Of a DNA stretch of 64,000 nt, positions 1 to 10,321 are shown piece by piece. How positions within the stretch are numbered: position 1 is the first letter of the stretch; every line of letters begins with the position of its first letter. Source of the stretch: Hellea sp. (GTDB lineage Bacteria > Pseudomonadota > Alphaproteobacteria > Caulobacterales > Maricaulaceae); NCBI GenBank assembly GCA_028224375.1, contig JAOIVW010000013.1:1-64000 (forward strand), read 5' to 3'. Both the position numbers and the translations under genes were made by a program. The notes under the pieces were generated by a model that saw only the letters and a program-made list of their open reading frames with translations, did not search any database and was not told where the DNA came from.

Positions 1-857
1 GCCTTCGAAAAATTGTTGATTTCAGGCCCCGAAATACGCTCTGAGTGACCGATATAAAGATAAGCCTTAGGCGCCATTTTTCGGTTAAATTTGGTCCAGA
101 CTGCGCCTTGCGTCTCCTCATCAAAATAAATGACAGTGTTTCGACAGAAAATTATATCAAATTTGCCTTTCATCGGCCACGTCGGAGCATTCAAGTTTAA
201 CAGCTTAAATGAGATTAAATCTTTAAGCTCATTAGATACCTCAAAATATTCCGGATTGTTTTCCATCTGCCGGAAATACTTATTTTTAATTGCGAGCGGC
301 AATTTTGCAGTGATTTCTTTCTTGTAGAATCCAGCGCGTCCTGTCTGCAGGACATTGCTGTCAATGTCAGAGGCTAGTATTTTGATATCATAGCGAGCAA
401 TGTCAGGACAAAGCGAGTGCAAGACGGCAGCAATTGAATAAGCCTCCTCACCTGTAGAGCAGCCGGCAGACCATAGTCTCACCCGGTCACCAGCTTCCAA
501 TTTTTTTATAAGAGGTGGTAAAGAGGTTTTGATTAAGTGTTTAAAGTGATGCGGCTCGCGAAAGAAATGTGTAAGGTTTGTTGTAAGTGCGTTCATCATG
601 ATTTTGCGTTCCTCTACACCCGCCTTGTGCTCTACGAGGTCGCAATAGTCTTTAAATGATGTAATCGATAATGCCCGCAATCTTTTTTGTAACCGTGCAT
701 GCACAAGATTTACTTTTTCATTCGGCATTGAAATGCCGGCATCTTTTTTCATAATGTCAGAAATTCGCTTAAACTCTCCAAGGCTCAAAGCAATGTTAGG
801 CGATGGGTGATGCGCGGCGGCAGATTTTAGCGTGGCTTGTGCGGTCGCAGGGGGCAT
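1..857 (-). CDS. cheR: CheR-type MCP methyltransferase, 3' end cut by window edge
   Basis: Manual translation from ATG at 857 reads MPPATAQATLKSAAAHHPSPNIALSLGEFKRISDIMKKDAG...; motifs FFREPHHF, LWSAGCSTGEEAYSIA, FDIIFCRNTVIYFD. Not in the ORF track because the stop lies outside the window. Confidence 0.9.
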   Translation of the reverse strand, partial: MPPATAQATLKSAAAHHPSPNIALSLGEFKRISDIMKKDAGISMPNEKVNLVHARLQKRLRALSITSFKDYCDLVEHKAGVEERKIMMNALTTNLTHFFREPHHFKHLIKTSLPPLIKKLEAGDRVRLWSAGCSTGEEAYSIAAVLHSLCPDIARYDIKILASDIDSNVLQTGRAGFYKKEITAKLPLAIKNKYFRQMENNPEYFEVSNELKDLISFKLLNLNAPTWPMKGKFDIIFCRNTVIYFDEETQGAVWTKFNRKMAPKAYLYIGHSERISGPEINNFSK

Positions 858-1327
858 TATGCGGCTACCGTTTCATTTTTATCTGGGAGGATACGCAAGG
901 GGTCGATGATGCTAATCATGCGGTTTTCCATTGCGACCAGGCCGCTAATAAAATAATTATCTGTTTGCGCGGACATTTGCGGCGGCGCTTGAATGTCAGC
1001 TTGTTCTATCGATAAAATATCTGAGACAGCGTCAGCAGATAGGCCAATCATTTGATCGCCAATGTTCGTAATCATAATAACGCTACGCTCCGTTTTTTCG
1101 GCGGGCGTTAGGCCAAGCCTAAGGGCCAGATCAACGATTGGAACAACGGCTCCTCTGAGATTAATTACGCCCCGTACGTATGCGGGCGAGTCTGGTAAGC
1201 TGGTTGGTGCTGTCCAGCTTCTGATCTCTCTTAGCGACATAATATCGATGCAATATTCATTTTCGCCAATGAAAAATATTACAAATTCATTTCCGTTTTT
1301 AGTGAAGGCATTTTCGATATCACGCAT
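857..1327 (-). CDS. cheW: Chemotaxis coupling protein CheW
   Basis: CheW-like sequence EYCIDIMSLREIRSW...YVRGVINLRGAVVPIVDLALRLGL. Confidence 0.92.
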   Translation of the reverse strand: MRDIENAFTKNGNEFVIFFIGENEYCIDIMSLREIRSWTAPTSLPDSPAYVRGVINLRGAVVPIVDLALRLGLTPAEKTERSVIMITNIGDQMIGLSADAVSDILSIEQADIQAPPQMSAQTDNYFISGLVAMENRMISIIDPLRILPDKNETVAA

Positions 1328-3593
1328 GGGCTAACTCCAAAGTCTTAAGCTCGGCAGGCTGGGTAAGCAGAACGGCGTCCGAACGTACGATTTCATCAAT
1401 ATCGGCAATGAGCGCAATACGTCCGTCTCCTAAGATTGTTGCGGCGGCTATACAGGGGACTTGTCCATAATTGTCCTCGAGGCTTTTTATCACGACTTGC
1501 CGTTGGTCTTGAATAGCGTCGGCCATTAACGCATATTTCTTTCCGTCCTCGGTTTCGACGCAGAGAACAATTGGATTGCTTTTACTGTCTTGACCGTTTT
1601 CAAAATTTAGCTTTTTAGCCAGATTTATCAACGGCATGAATGAACCCCTGACATTTATGACCTGCTCCGACGGACTAATATCGTGAATATCGCTCGGTTT
1701 GGGTAGAAGAGTTTCGATGATAGATGTCAGCGGAATAACGATTGTCTGCTCGCTAACCTCAACCAACATTCCGTCGAGTACGGCTAATGTTAAGGGCAGG
1801 CTGATGGTGAATTTAGAGCCGGCTCCCGGTTCCGAGTTTATTGAGATTCGACCGCCAAAAGATTGAATGGCTCTTTTAACAACATCCATGCCAACGCCGC
1901 GCCCGGACAATGTAGAGACTTTGTCGACTGTCGAGAAACCGGGTAAGAACAAAAGGTTATCAATTTCAGTGTCATTCAGTATAGTTTCGGGCGCAATTAA
2001 CCCTTTTGAGATAGCGAGCGACTTTACTTTTTCCCTGTTTATTCCCGCTCCATTGTCGGAAACTTCTATGATAATTTTACCGGAACGATGCGCCGCTGAC
2101 AGTGTAACTGTGCCTTCCGGTGACTTTCCCGAGGCGCTACGTTTTTCAGGTGTTTCCAATCCATGATCAATGGCATTGCGGATCATATGTGTCAGCGGAT
2201 CAGCCAGCTTTTCAATAATCGTTTTGTCGACCTCGGTAAATTCGCCCTCTAAAACCAACTTTGCTTTCTTATTTGTCGACTGTGCCGCCTCTCTGACAAT
2301 ACGCGACATTCGCTGAAATAAGGGCTGAACAGGCTGCGCTCTAATGGCCATAACGCTGTCTTGAATATCGCGAGTAAGCTGCTTGAATTCGTCAAGCACT
2401 GACACAACCTCTGGCGATTGACCCATCTCAGCATCAGAGATGCACTGGCTCAGCATGGCTTGATTGATAACCAATTCGCCAACTTGATTGATAAGGCGAT
2501 CAACGCGCTCAAGGTTAATGCGAATGGTTGCGGGCGGGGCTTTTTTAGTATCTACTGCCTTTGAACTTATGGCGGGTTTGGCGGCGATAGCTAAAGCACT
2601 GCTTTCAGTGTTATCTAAAGCACTGTCCGAGTTTTTGCCTGTTTCAAGATTAACTTCCGTCAAGTTTTTAGCTGATTGAGGGTTATTGAAGCTAAGAGGT
2701 GCATCTTTATCCGTTTCTTCCCGCATTGGAGCTTTTTCCAGAGCAAAAGAAGTTCCAAGAAGATGGTCTAGAGAGCTACCTTCCGCATTTGAAATTTCAG
2801 TGTTGGCAGATGTGATGTTCAACTCACAATCATCAACAACAAAGTCAAAAATCTCCAGAATACTGGCTCTACTTTCTGACGTTTTCAGTGTGATATCCCA
2901 AGCCAAATATGACTCACCTGGATCAATATCTTTTAGCCCAACTAACTCTTCCGACTTGCAGATAATATCTACATCGCCCAGTTCCTTTAAGTGACGCATA
3001 AGGCGGGTTACCGAATGTCCTTTTTCAAACATTGAAGAGAAGGGTTTAAAACTTATCGAAAATTCTAAAATTGAAGGCGTGCTGTCTTGCATCTGGAGAG
3101 GCGATGTGATGGGCTCAAACGCAAAATCGAGCTCAATGGGCATTCCGACGGGCTCAAATCCGAAATCATTATCGTCTTCTACGCTGGGATTTACAGTGCC
3201 AGATATATCTTTGGACGAGAGCGTTTTTAACCGTTCTAAAAGATCTGCTGATGCGGAGCTGTCCCAGTCCTGATTATCTCTGGCCGCGGCGACAAGGTCG
3301 TTCAACGTATCTGAGGACTCAAGTAAGGTCTCATAGATGTCGTCATTGCCGTCAAGTTTTGAGGAACGAAGATCATCAAGAACATTCTCAAAAGTGTGAG
3401 AGAAGCTCACGAGTTCGGTTAAACTGAAAGCCCCCGCGCCGCCCTTTATGGAATGAACAGCCCGGAAAACTGAGTCGATACTGTCAGGGTCACCTTGCCC
3501 GTCTTTTAACAATATAAGGCCGCTCTCAAGTTCACGAAGCAGGTCTTCACATTCTTGGAAAAACGTTTGTTTTATACTTTCCATTTCGTCCAT
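1320..3593 (-). CDS. cheA: Chemotaxis histidine kinase CheA
   Basis: Hpt domain (FRAVHSIKGGAGAFSL), H-kinase dimerization region, HATPase (DPLTHMIRNAIDHGLE), C-terminal CheW-like domain. Confidence 0.95.
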   Translation of the reverse strand: MDEMESIKQTFFQECEDLLRELESGLILLKDGQGDPDSIDSVFRAVHSIKGGAGAFSLTELVSFSHTFENVLDDLRSSKLDGNDDIYETLLESSDTLNDLVAAARDNQDWDSSASADLLERLKTLSSKDISGTVNPSVEDDNDFGFEPVGMPIELDFAFEPITSPLQMQDSTPSILEFSISFKPFSSMFEKGHSVTRLMRHLKELGDVDIICKSEELVGLKDIDPGESYLAWDITLKTSESRASILEIFDFVVDDCELNITSANTEISNAEGSSLDHLLGTSFALEKAPMREETDKDAPLSFNNPQSAKNLTEVNLETGKNSDSALDNTESSALAIAAKPAISSKAVDTKKAPPATIRINLERVDRLINQVGELVINQAMLSQCISDAEMGQSPEVVSVLDEFKQLTRDIQDSVMAIRAQPVQPLFQRMSRIVREAAQSTNKKAKLVLEGEFTEVDKTIIEKLADPLTHMIRNAIDHGLETPEKRSASGKSPEGTVTLSAAHRSGKIIIEVSDNGAGINREKVKSLAISKGLIAPETILNDTEIDNLLFLPGFSTVDKVSTLSGRGVGMDVVKRAIQSFGGRISINSEPGAGSKFTISLPLTLAVLDGMLVEVSEQTIVIPLTSIIETLLPKPSDIHDISPSEQVINVRGSFMPLINLAKKLNFENGQDSKSNPIVLCVETEDGKKYALMADAIQDQRQVVIKSLEDNYGQVPCIAAATILGDGRIALIADIDEIVRSDAVLLTQPAELKTLELAHA

Positions 3594-3601
3594 GGTGTCG
3601 C

Positions 3602-3967
3602 CTACGAGGCCACGCGGCGAATGGCGTCGGCGAGTTTATCTTTATCAAATGGCTTTACAATCCATCCTGTGGCACCCGCTGTTCGAGCACGCTGCTTTAA
3701 CTCCGGCGCGCTTTCAGTTGTTAAAACTAAAACAGGTGTTGTTTTAAAAACAGGATGCTCTCTTACGCCCTCAATAACGCCGAACCCATCCATAACAGGC
3801 ATGTTCAAATCCGTAACAATCACATCTGGCGAAAAGCTATTTAAGGTTTCCAGACCTAATTTTCCGTCTTCTGCTAAACACACATTAAAGCCAGATTGTT
3901 TTAATGCCATTTCAAGCATGGTTCGCATGGTTCGAGAGTCATCAATCGCTAAAATATTAAGAGACAT
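3602..3967 (-). CDS. CheY-like single-domain response regulator
   Basis: MSLNILAIDDSRTMRTMLEMAL...DVIVTDLNMPVMDGF...VKPF; internal ATG at 3967 preferred over the longer ORF start. Confidence 0.9.
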   Translation of the reverse strand: MSLNILAIDDSRTMRTMLEMALKQSGFNVCLAEDGKLGLETLNSFSPDVIVTDLNMPVMDGFGVIEGVREHPVFKTTPVLVLTTESAPELKQRARTAGATGWIVKPFDKDKLADAIRRVAS

Positions 3968-4256
3968 GACCAAGCTCCGATTTAGGTCCCAAAAAGGCTG
4001 CAAGCCCGAGTGCATCGAGGCTTTCGAGAAAGTTTTTAGATGGGGTGATTATTTCAAATGCGGTGTTAGAGGCTAAGGACGAACGTTTAGCCGCTAGTAA
4101 AAGTTGTGCGCATGGCGCGTCTAAATGTTTAACTGCAGCAGCATCTATTTCTAAGGGAAGTCCAGCGCATTTAAATAACACTTCAAACAGAGGCGCAGCT
4201 GCTCTCACAGACAAGTTTTGATCAAGAATTACAGTTCTTATACGATTTTCTTGCAT
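3957..4256 (-). CDS. STAS-domain protein (chemotaxis-linked)
   Basis: Short STAS-like fold, LEIDAAAVKHLDAPCAQLLLAAKR; overlaps the cheY-like gene. Confidence 0.65.
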   Translation of the reverse strand: MQENRIRTVILDQNLSVRAAAPLFEVLFKCAGLPLEIDAAAVKHLDAPCAQLLLAAKRSSLASNTAFEIITPSKNFLESLDALGLAAFLGPKSELGHVS

Positions 4257-4652
4257 GAAATAAATCCAATATTAGGGTCACGTTTTTTACAAAACCCAAA
4301 ATCGTTTGGTGAAACTTTGTGGGGGATTAAACCTGCTTAATAGGTAGTTGGTTATATTTCTGAGACTAACAAACTGTTAATATTTTGTATTGTTTTAAAA
4401 TAAACACTTTTTTGGTGTGCAGTCACTGTTTAAATAACGAGATTTCCAAGCTGGCGTAAGAAGCCCTGACAATATTTATCTCTATGGATTTCATATGCAG
4501 CCCAAATAAGGGAGTTGCATACTATAGCGGCCAGCTTATGAATTTGTTTTATAACCAGCTCGCGCTTCTGATATATCGCACACCCTAAGCCGGGATCCTA
4601 GATGCATTCGGGAGCTTAAATAGTATGTGCCTAGTGATAGAAATGACTTTTT

Positions 4653-4949
4653 TCAAAGAAAAATTTTTATTTTACAGAGATCCTCAACATCCTCTTGCTG
4701 AGTGTCAGCATTCGCCAAACTCACAAAGAAGTAGTCTGGCCTGACATTGAAAAACTGACAAAATTTCCAGAGACGACTCACGCTGATGCGATTAACGCCA
4801 TCCTCATATTTTTGAATTTGCTGATACTTGACTCCCGCATATTTACCAAGTTCGCTTTGGCTAAGGTCATGCTCACGCCGAAGGGTTCTAAGGCGCTTAC
4901 CAACGTGCATATCTACAGAGGTAGTAGAGCGTGTATTGTTTTTAGTCAT
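4653..4949 (-). CDS. XRE-family HTH transcriptional regulator
   Basis: HTH_3: VGKRLRTLRREHDLSQSELGKYAGVKYQQIQKYEDGVNRISVSRLW; ATG start MTKNN at 4949 (ORF track uses upstream TTG). Confidence 0.85.
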   Translation of the reverse strand: MTKNNTRSTTSVDMHVGKRLRTLRREHDLSQSELGKYAGVKYQQIQKYEDGVNRISVSRLWKFCQFFNVRPDYFFVSLANADTQQEDVEDLCKIKIFL

Positions 4950-5013
4950 TGTGATATCCAATATTAAAATATATTCCCGTTGCCTACATCACAGACAACA
5001 GGCGTTGTTCCGA

Positions 5014-5382
5014 TTAGGTTTCTTTGAGAAAATCAAAAACAGAATTAATTAATTGATCAGCAGCGCTCAGACTTTCCGCTGTTTGACTTTGAACAACTTC
5101 ATGATGCCAGAGGGTCATAATCGCTTTTGCATCATTAAGGTTCGCCACAGGCATTAAGAGTGCGGATTCTAATAAGCCAACCTGTTTATCCAGAAGACAC
5201 ACCTCTTTTTCGATAATCTCTTTTTGCTCAATGGGTGTTTCAGGAACAAGGTCAGCAAAAAGACTTAACTTAACGGCAATAGCTTTATACTCAGCTATGA
5301 TGTTGTTCAATGAGACGACGTTTTCCGCAATATCGGTATTTACAGTTTCGTTGTTAAGTTCTTTTTTTAATTCGGTATTCAT
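5014..5382 (-). CDS. Small helical protein of unknown function
   Basis: MNTELKKELNNETVNTDIAENVV...; ATG at 5382 preceded by GAGGAT RBS. Confidence 0.55.
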   Translation of the reverse strand: MNTELKKELNNETVNTDIAENVVSLNNIIAEYKAIAVKLSLFADLVPETPIEQKEIIEKEVCLLDKQVGLLESALLMPVANLNDAKAIMTLWHHEVVQSQTAESLSAADQLINSVFDFLKET

Positions 5383-5638
5383 AATTTTATCCTCAATATT
5401 ATTTTCTTTAAGTCCACATGCACTCATAGATACTTAAAAACGCCTGACGAATAGAACCCACCTAACCGAGTCTATTTCAGGTGAATTAAAGTGGGGGAGT
5501 CGGTTAGCATGAGCTACCTAGGGTCAATAAAATGAGGAGAATCTATTTAACTAGCGCATGTGAACTACGCCAGACTGAGTGGCCCATATGAGGGACTCAG
5601 ATTAACCCATAAAAGCGTAAAATTGTAAACGCGCTCAA

Positions 5639-6070
5639 TTATTGTGAACAGGATTGCGAAACAATCCAATTTTCGAGACGTGCAGAGGACTCGCCCTCCA
5701 AGAGGTCTTGTTCATGCGCGCGACGTTTTACTTTCATATCTGTTTTCAAAATATCTTCTTTGACTAGAATTTCCTTCAACATCTGTTTTTCCATATCTAA
5801 TTGAGCGCGAATATCTTTTTGTTGTGCCTGTATCTTCTGCATATTTCCTAAGGTTATATCACGCCATTGCTCCAATATTATCGCATCTCCAATAGGGTCA
5901 TCTGATATTACGCCTGACGACACCTGAGTACACAAACCGGATATTTTTTCCGTCAGAGCCTGAAGCTGATTATCTAAGGCCAGTAAACGCTTTTTAGACT
6001 GAGTAATCTCGCGTTCAGCTCGAGAGCGCTTTAAAGCCATGACTTCGCAAATTTTCGCTAAGCTATCCAT
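5639..6070 (-). CDS. Coiled-coil protein, possibly FliJ-like
   Basis: Charged coiled-coil of about 143 aa directly downstream of flhB in a flagellar operon. Confidence 0.5.
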   Translation of the reverse strand: MDSLAKICEVMALKRSRAEREITQSKKRLLALDNQLQALTEKISGLCTQVSSGVISDDPIGDAIILEQWRDITLGNMQKIQAQQKDIRAQLDMEKQMLKEILVKEDILKTDMKVKRRAHEQDLLEGESSARLENWIVSQSCSQ

Positions 6071-6077
6071 TCACTCT

Positions 6078-7160
6078 TCAATAATCTTTGGGCCGCACTT
6101 TATCGGCAAAGTGAATAGCGGCCGCCACAGCAGCATAGTGTTCAGGTTTTATGCCCTCGCCAATCTCGACCATGGCATGGAGCGAGCGCGCGCAAGGCGG
6201 ATCGGAGTGAATTGGGATATCATGCAATTTAGCCCGCTCTCGAATACGCATTGCCATTTCATCTACGCCTTTGGCAACGCAGACAGGCACTGCCCCCTTG
6301 TCACGCGACCATTCCAAAGCGATCGCATAATGGGTCGGGTTGACGATAATGACATCAGCCTTGGCAACATCACGCAACATATTAGATTTTGAAATCTCTT
6401 GCGCCCGCATTCGCCTTGCGCGCTTCATGTGCGGATCGCCCTCATTCTCTTTACTCTCATCTTTGACCTCTTGCAGAGTCATACGAAGTTTTTTCATATG
6501 GGCGAAACGGGCGTAAGGCAGGTCGATAAGCGTAATCAGCATCGTAGCGATGAGCATATAAAAAGTCAGCTTTAGAGCGACATTTTTCATTTCACCCAGC
6601 AGACTATGCGTATTCATCGCGCTTAGTGCCGACAACTCAAAAAAGGCTTGATAGAAAAATAAACCCGCAATGGCAGATATAAACGATAACTTAGCAAAGC
6701 GTTTTAAAAACTCAACCATCCCATTCGGGCCGTATTTCTGTTTCGCATTAGAAATAGGAGATATGCGCGATAATTTTGGTTTGAGTTTATCCGGCGCGAC
6801 GACGATGGCTTGTTGCAGAATGAGTGAAATAAAAATGAAGACAATAGGAATAACGAATACAGGCGATATGGCCGCCGCAATGCCCCCTAAAATATTTTTG
6901 AACGGCTCCGCATCTTGATCCTGCAAAACCATATGCCCCAGCTCAGAAGGACGTGTCAGCATGGCGGAAAGATAGGAGAATAATTTTTGTGCAACCGTCC
7001 CGCCGACCATTACGATTACAACCAAGAGGCTCGTATAGAGCATAAAGGTATTGGCTTCTGTCGACTGGGGTGTGTCCCCTTTATCCCGGGATTTTTTGAT
7101 CTTGGATTCGGAGGCATCGAAATTCTTTTCCTGGCCGTCATTGTCAGCTCCGCCGCTCAT
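6078..7160 (-). CDS. flhB: Flagellar export protein FlhB
   Basis: FlhB/HrpN family; contains NPTHYAIALEW autocleavage motif. Confidence 0.97.
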   Translation of the reverse strand: MSGGADNDGQEKNFDASESKIKKSRDKGDTPQSTEANTFMLYTSLLVVIVMVGGTVAQKLFSYLSAMLTRPSELGHMVLQDQDAEPFKNILGGIAAAISPVFVIPIVFIFISLILQQAIVVAPDKLKPKLSRISPISNAKQKYGPNGMVEFLKRFAKLSFISAIAGLFFYQAFFELSALSAMNTHSLLGEMKNVALKLTFYMLIATMLITLIDLPYARFAHMKKLRMTLQEVKDESKENEGDPHMKRARRMRAQEISKSNMLRDVAKADVIIVNPTHYAIALEWSRDKGAVPVCVAKGVDEMAMRIRERAKLHDIPIHSDPPCARSLHAMVEIGEGIKPEHYAAVAAAIHFADKVRPKDY

Positions 7161-7960
7161 TGTACAGCCTCGCTAGATGACAGTCCGTAAAAACCGTCTA
7201 AACTACCGTGATAAGCCTGCGCCCAAAAGACCAGAATGCTGCCTGACGCGATAACAAGAAGGAATAGCCCTGCCCCTGTGATGGCGGGCATACCGACGAA
7301 AGAAACCATGAGCTGGGGCATGGCGCGGTTTAGGAAGCCCAGCATCAGATTATAAACAAAGTTCAAAATTATAAAGGGCAAGGCGAGAGTTACAGCAAAT
7401 CCAATTGCGCCCATCGCTTTTTGGGTCATCCAATAAGCGATATTGTCCATATTTGGAGCGCTCCCCAGGGGAAATATATCATAGCTACGGTAGAACACCC
7501 CTATAGCCTCAACATGAAGATCCATTGTGACCAATAGCGTGACGCCTGACATCATCAAAAGAGTGCTGATAGTTGTATTTGGCTCTGTCGCGATACCCTC
7601 CCCCAATACTTGAGAGATCGACAAGGCTTGAGACACTATATTCCCTAACATATGCAAAACAAAAATCATCATCCTGAAAGCGAATCCTAATGCAAAACCA
7701 TGAAATCCTTCCTTGGCAATCAATAAGGTTCCGGTCGGCAGAGTTAACTCCGGCAAGGCAATTGTCGGCACTAAGATCGGGACTAAAATCCAAGTTATCA
7801 GGAAAGCCGCCCCCAAGCGTATACGTTGCGGAATAACAGTTTCACCAAGCCCGGGAAGCAAATAGATGAAAACAGATAATCTTGTAAAAATCGCAATAAC
7901 TGGGACAAGCAAAGTGATATTATCGATAATGACATCGGAAAAACTCGTTAAGAAATCCAT
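7157..7960 (-). CDS. fliR: Flagellar export protein FliR
   Basis: Polytopic, FliR-like; between flhB and flhA. Confidence 0.95.
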   Translation of the reverse strand: MDFLTSFSDVIIDNITLLVPVIAIFTRLSVFIYLLPGLGETVIPQRIRLGAAFLITWILVPILVPTIALPELTLPTGTLLIAKEGFHGFALGFAFRMMIFVLHMLGNIVSQALSISQVLGEGIATEPNTTISTLLMMSGVTLLVTMDLHVEAIGVFYRSYDIFPLGSAPNMDNIAYWMTQKAMGAIGFAVTLALPFIILNFVYNLMLGFLNRAMPQLMVSFVGMPAITGAGLFLLVIASGSILVFWAQAYHGSLDGFYGLSSSEAVQ

Positions 7961-10044
7961 CAGGCAACGCCGACAATTGCCGGACGTTCTGTTGACATAA
8001 TCTCCTCATAAGACACGACAGGATTGCGAATGCCCTTGGCAGATAAAACGGTTTTCAGGAAACGACGGCGTTTTGCACTTGTCGCCACGGCTGCGAAATG
8101 ACCCTGCGTTGCTGAAAGATCAAGTTGTTCTTTTACCGAATTAGCAAGACGGTTAAACTCATCTGGCGGCAATGCAACATCGCTGCGGCCCGACCCATCC
8201 GAGATCTCATGACCAGAGAATTGGGTTTCCCAATCCGGGCCAATTTGCACCAGTGGAAGCCGCCCTTGTTTATCTCGTAATTTAGTCACAAATTGATAAC
8301 TTAATCGCCGTCTTACAAAATCTGCTATCTGATCCGCAGCCGTCATAGAGCCGCGTGCTTCAGCAATCGTCTCTAAAATAACAGGGATATTGCGAATTGA
8401 AATCCGCTCCTCGAGGAGGAGGCGTAAAACCGCTTGCAAGCTTTCCATCGGGACTTTTTCGGGCAAAAACTCTTCAAGTAATTTTTTATTCGAGGCGGCC
8501 CGATCAGCATCGCTAACAGTTTTAAATGTCTCCAAGGTTTCACGCAAAGAGCGGCGCGTAAGGAGCTTTGTAAAGTTGGCTTGTACAGTCTCCAGCAGAT
8601 GTGTGGCCAAAACCTCAGTCACCTCAACCGTTGGAATACCTAGCATCATTAATTCATCTTGATGTTCTTTTGACACCCAGCGCGCAGGCGCATTATATAC
8701 GGGCTCTCTTGTATTGATTCCGGAGATTTCAGGATGATCGGCGTTTTCCATCAACGCCAAAACATGTCGAGGCCGCAACATATTACTGGCAACCTCGGTG
8801 CCTTGAATTTTTATGCGGTACATGTTGGACTCAAGCTGGGCATTATCCGTCAAGCGTATAGACGGCAAAATAAACCCAAATTCAGTTGCGATATATTTAC
8901 GGATTTTCTCAACGCGTTGGTCAAAACCAAAGTCTTCGCTCATCGCAACAGGCACGAGTTCTTTTGAGAGTTCGACATGGACCTCATCAATATCCAGAGC
9001 ATCTCCCAATAAGGGAACATCCGGAACATCTTGTTCAATTTTAGCCGTCTCAATTGCGCTTTCTTTTTCGGCTTCATCGGATGCAAAAGATCGATAAGCC
9101 GCGAAGCCCAAAATTATTGCCCCTATCATAAAGGGTATAAATGGTAGGCCGGGAAAGAATGCGAAAATCAGCATAATACCTGACACCGCCATCAAGGCCG
9201 CCGGATATTGCGCGAATTGCTTAAACAGAGCGAGGTCAACTGTTCCCTCACCTTTACCTTTTGCAAGCATTAGGCCTGCGGCAATAGAGATAATTACCGC
9301 AGGAATTTGCGACACCAGACCATCCCCAACGGTTAAGATAGAATAATTTTTCATGGCTTCCCCAAAGCCAACTTTATGCACTCCAACACCGATTGCGATA
9401 CCTGCTACAAGATTAAGTAAAGTAATTAAAATGCCTGCAATCGCATCACCTTTCATAAATTTAGAAACACCGTCGAGCGAGCCAAGAAACGCTGTCTCTT
9501 CCTGCTCAGTTGTGCGCCGCAAACGCGCTTCCTCGTGACTGATAGCACCCGCAGCAAGATCGGCATCAATGGCCATTTGCTTACCGGGCATCGCATCTAA
9601 GGCAAAGCGGGCGCCGACTTCGGCCATACGGCCCGCACCTTTTGTAATGACCATAAAGTTTACAATGACCAAAACTGAAAAAACGATAAGCCCAATGAAG
9701 ATGTTTCCGCCCATGATAAACATGGCGAAACCTTCAATAACCCCGCCTGCTGCACCTGACCCAGTATGCCCTTGACCAATTATCAATTTAGTCGAGGAAA
9801 TATTTAGCGATAGCCGCAGTAGTAGCGAGGCCAAAAGCACGGCAGGAAAGGAGGAAAAATCCAAAGGCCGTTCAATAAATAAGACAATTGTAAAAATAAG
9901 GATTGCAAAAGCAAAAGATGCTGTCAGCCCTGCATCAAGCACCCAAGACGGTACTGGCAGAACCATCATGATAATTATCATCATCAGGCCCATCGCGAGA
10001 AAGACCGTAGAATTATTAAAAGAGGATAGCGTAAGCTTTGGCAT
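7960..10044 (-). CDS. flhA: Flagellar export protein FlhA
   Basis: FlhA signature incl. FVITKGAGRMAEVGARFALDAMPGKQMAIDADL. Confidence 0.98.
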   Translation of the reverse strand: MPKLTLSSFNNSTVFLAMGLMMIIIMMVLPVPSWVLDAGLTASFAFAILIFTIVLFIERPLDFSSFPAVLLASLLLRLSLNISSTKLIIGQGHTGSGAAGGVIEGFAMFIMGGNIFIGLIVFSVLVIVNFMVITKGAGRMAEVGARFALDAMPGKQMAIDADLAAGAISHEEARLRRTTEQEETAFLGSLDGVSKFMKGDAIAGILITLLNLVAGIAIGVGVHKVGFGEAMKNYSILTVGDGLVSQIPAVIISIAAGLMLAKGKGEGTVDLALFKQFAQYPAALMAVSGIMLIFAFFPGLPFIPFMIGAIILGFAAYRSFASDEAEKESAIETAKIEQDVPDVPLLGDALDIDEVHVELSKELVPVAMSEDFGFDQRVEKIRKYIATEFGFILPSIRLTDNAQLESNMYRIKIQGTEVASNMLRPRHVLALMENADHPEISGINTREPVYNAPARWVSKEHQDELMMLGIPTVEVTEVLATHLLETVQANFTKLLTRRSLRETLETFKTVSDADRAASNKKLLEEFLPEKVPMESLQAVLRLLLEERISIRNIPVILETIAEARGSMTAADQIADFVRRRLSYQFVTKLRDKQGRLPLVQIGPDWETQFSGHEISDGSGRSDVALPPDEFNRLANSVKEQLDLSATQGHFAAVATSAKRRRFLKTVLSAKGIRNPVVSYEEIMSTERPAIVGVA

Positions 10045-10054
10045 TGAGAGTTAA

Positions 10055-10321
10055 CTAGGCCCCGGCAATGACGGGAATAACATGATTATCGAACAAGCTG
10101 ATACAAATCCTCGCCATGTAACCCGCTGACAGAAAAAAAACGATGAGCATGACCGCGAGTTTAGGAACAAATGTCAAAGTCATTTCTTGAATGGCCGTCA
10201 AAGCCTGCAACAGACCAATCACAAGACCGACAACTAGAGCCGCTACCAATAAAGGCATAGCCATCATAGCTGCGCCCCATAAAAACTCTCTTAGAACTGA
10301 TAGAATTTCAGCTTCGGACAT
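10055..10321 (-). CDS. fliQ: Flagellar export protein FliQ
   Basis: 88 aa, two TM, LLQALTAIQEMTLTFVPK. Confidence 0.96.
   Translation of the reverse strand: MSEAEILSVLREFLWGAAMMAMPLLVAALVVGLVIGLLQALTAIQEMTLTFVPKLAVMLIVFFLSAGYMARICISLFDNHVIPVIAGA

Noticed and set aside
1867-2166. Antisense ORFs opposite cheA and other large genes in the ORF track
   Set aside because: They lie opposite strongly supported CDSs and have no recognisable domains
4327-4340. TTAAACCTGCTTAA as a CtrA box
   Set aside because: Spacer is 6 nt rather than 7 and no gene start is close; too weak to call
4653-5382. Toxin-antitoxin pair (XRE + small ORF)
   Set aside because: The small helical protein shows no toxin motif and the context is chemotaxis/flagellar; regulator role more likely
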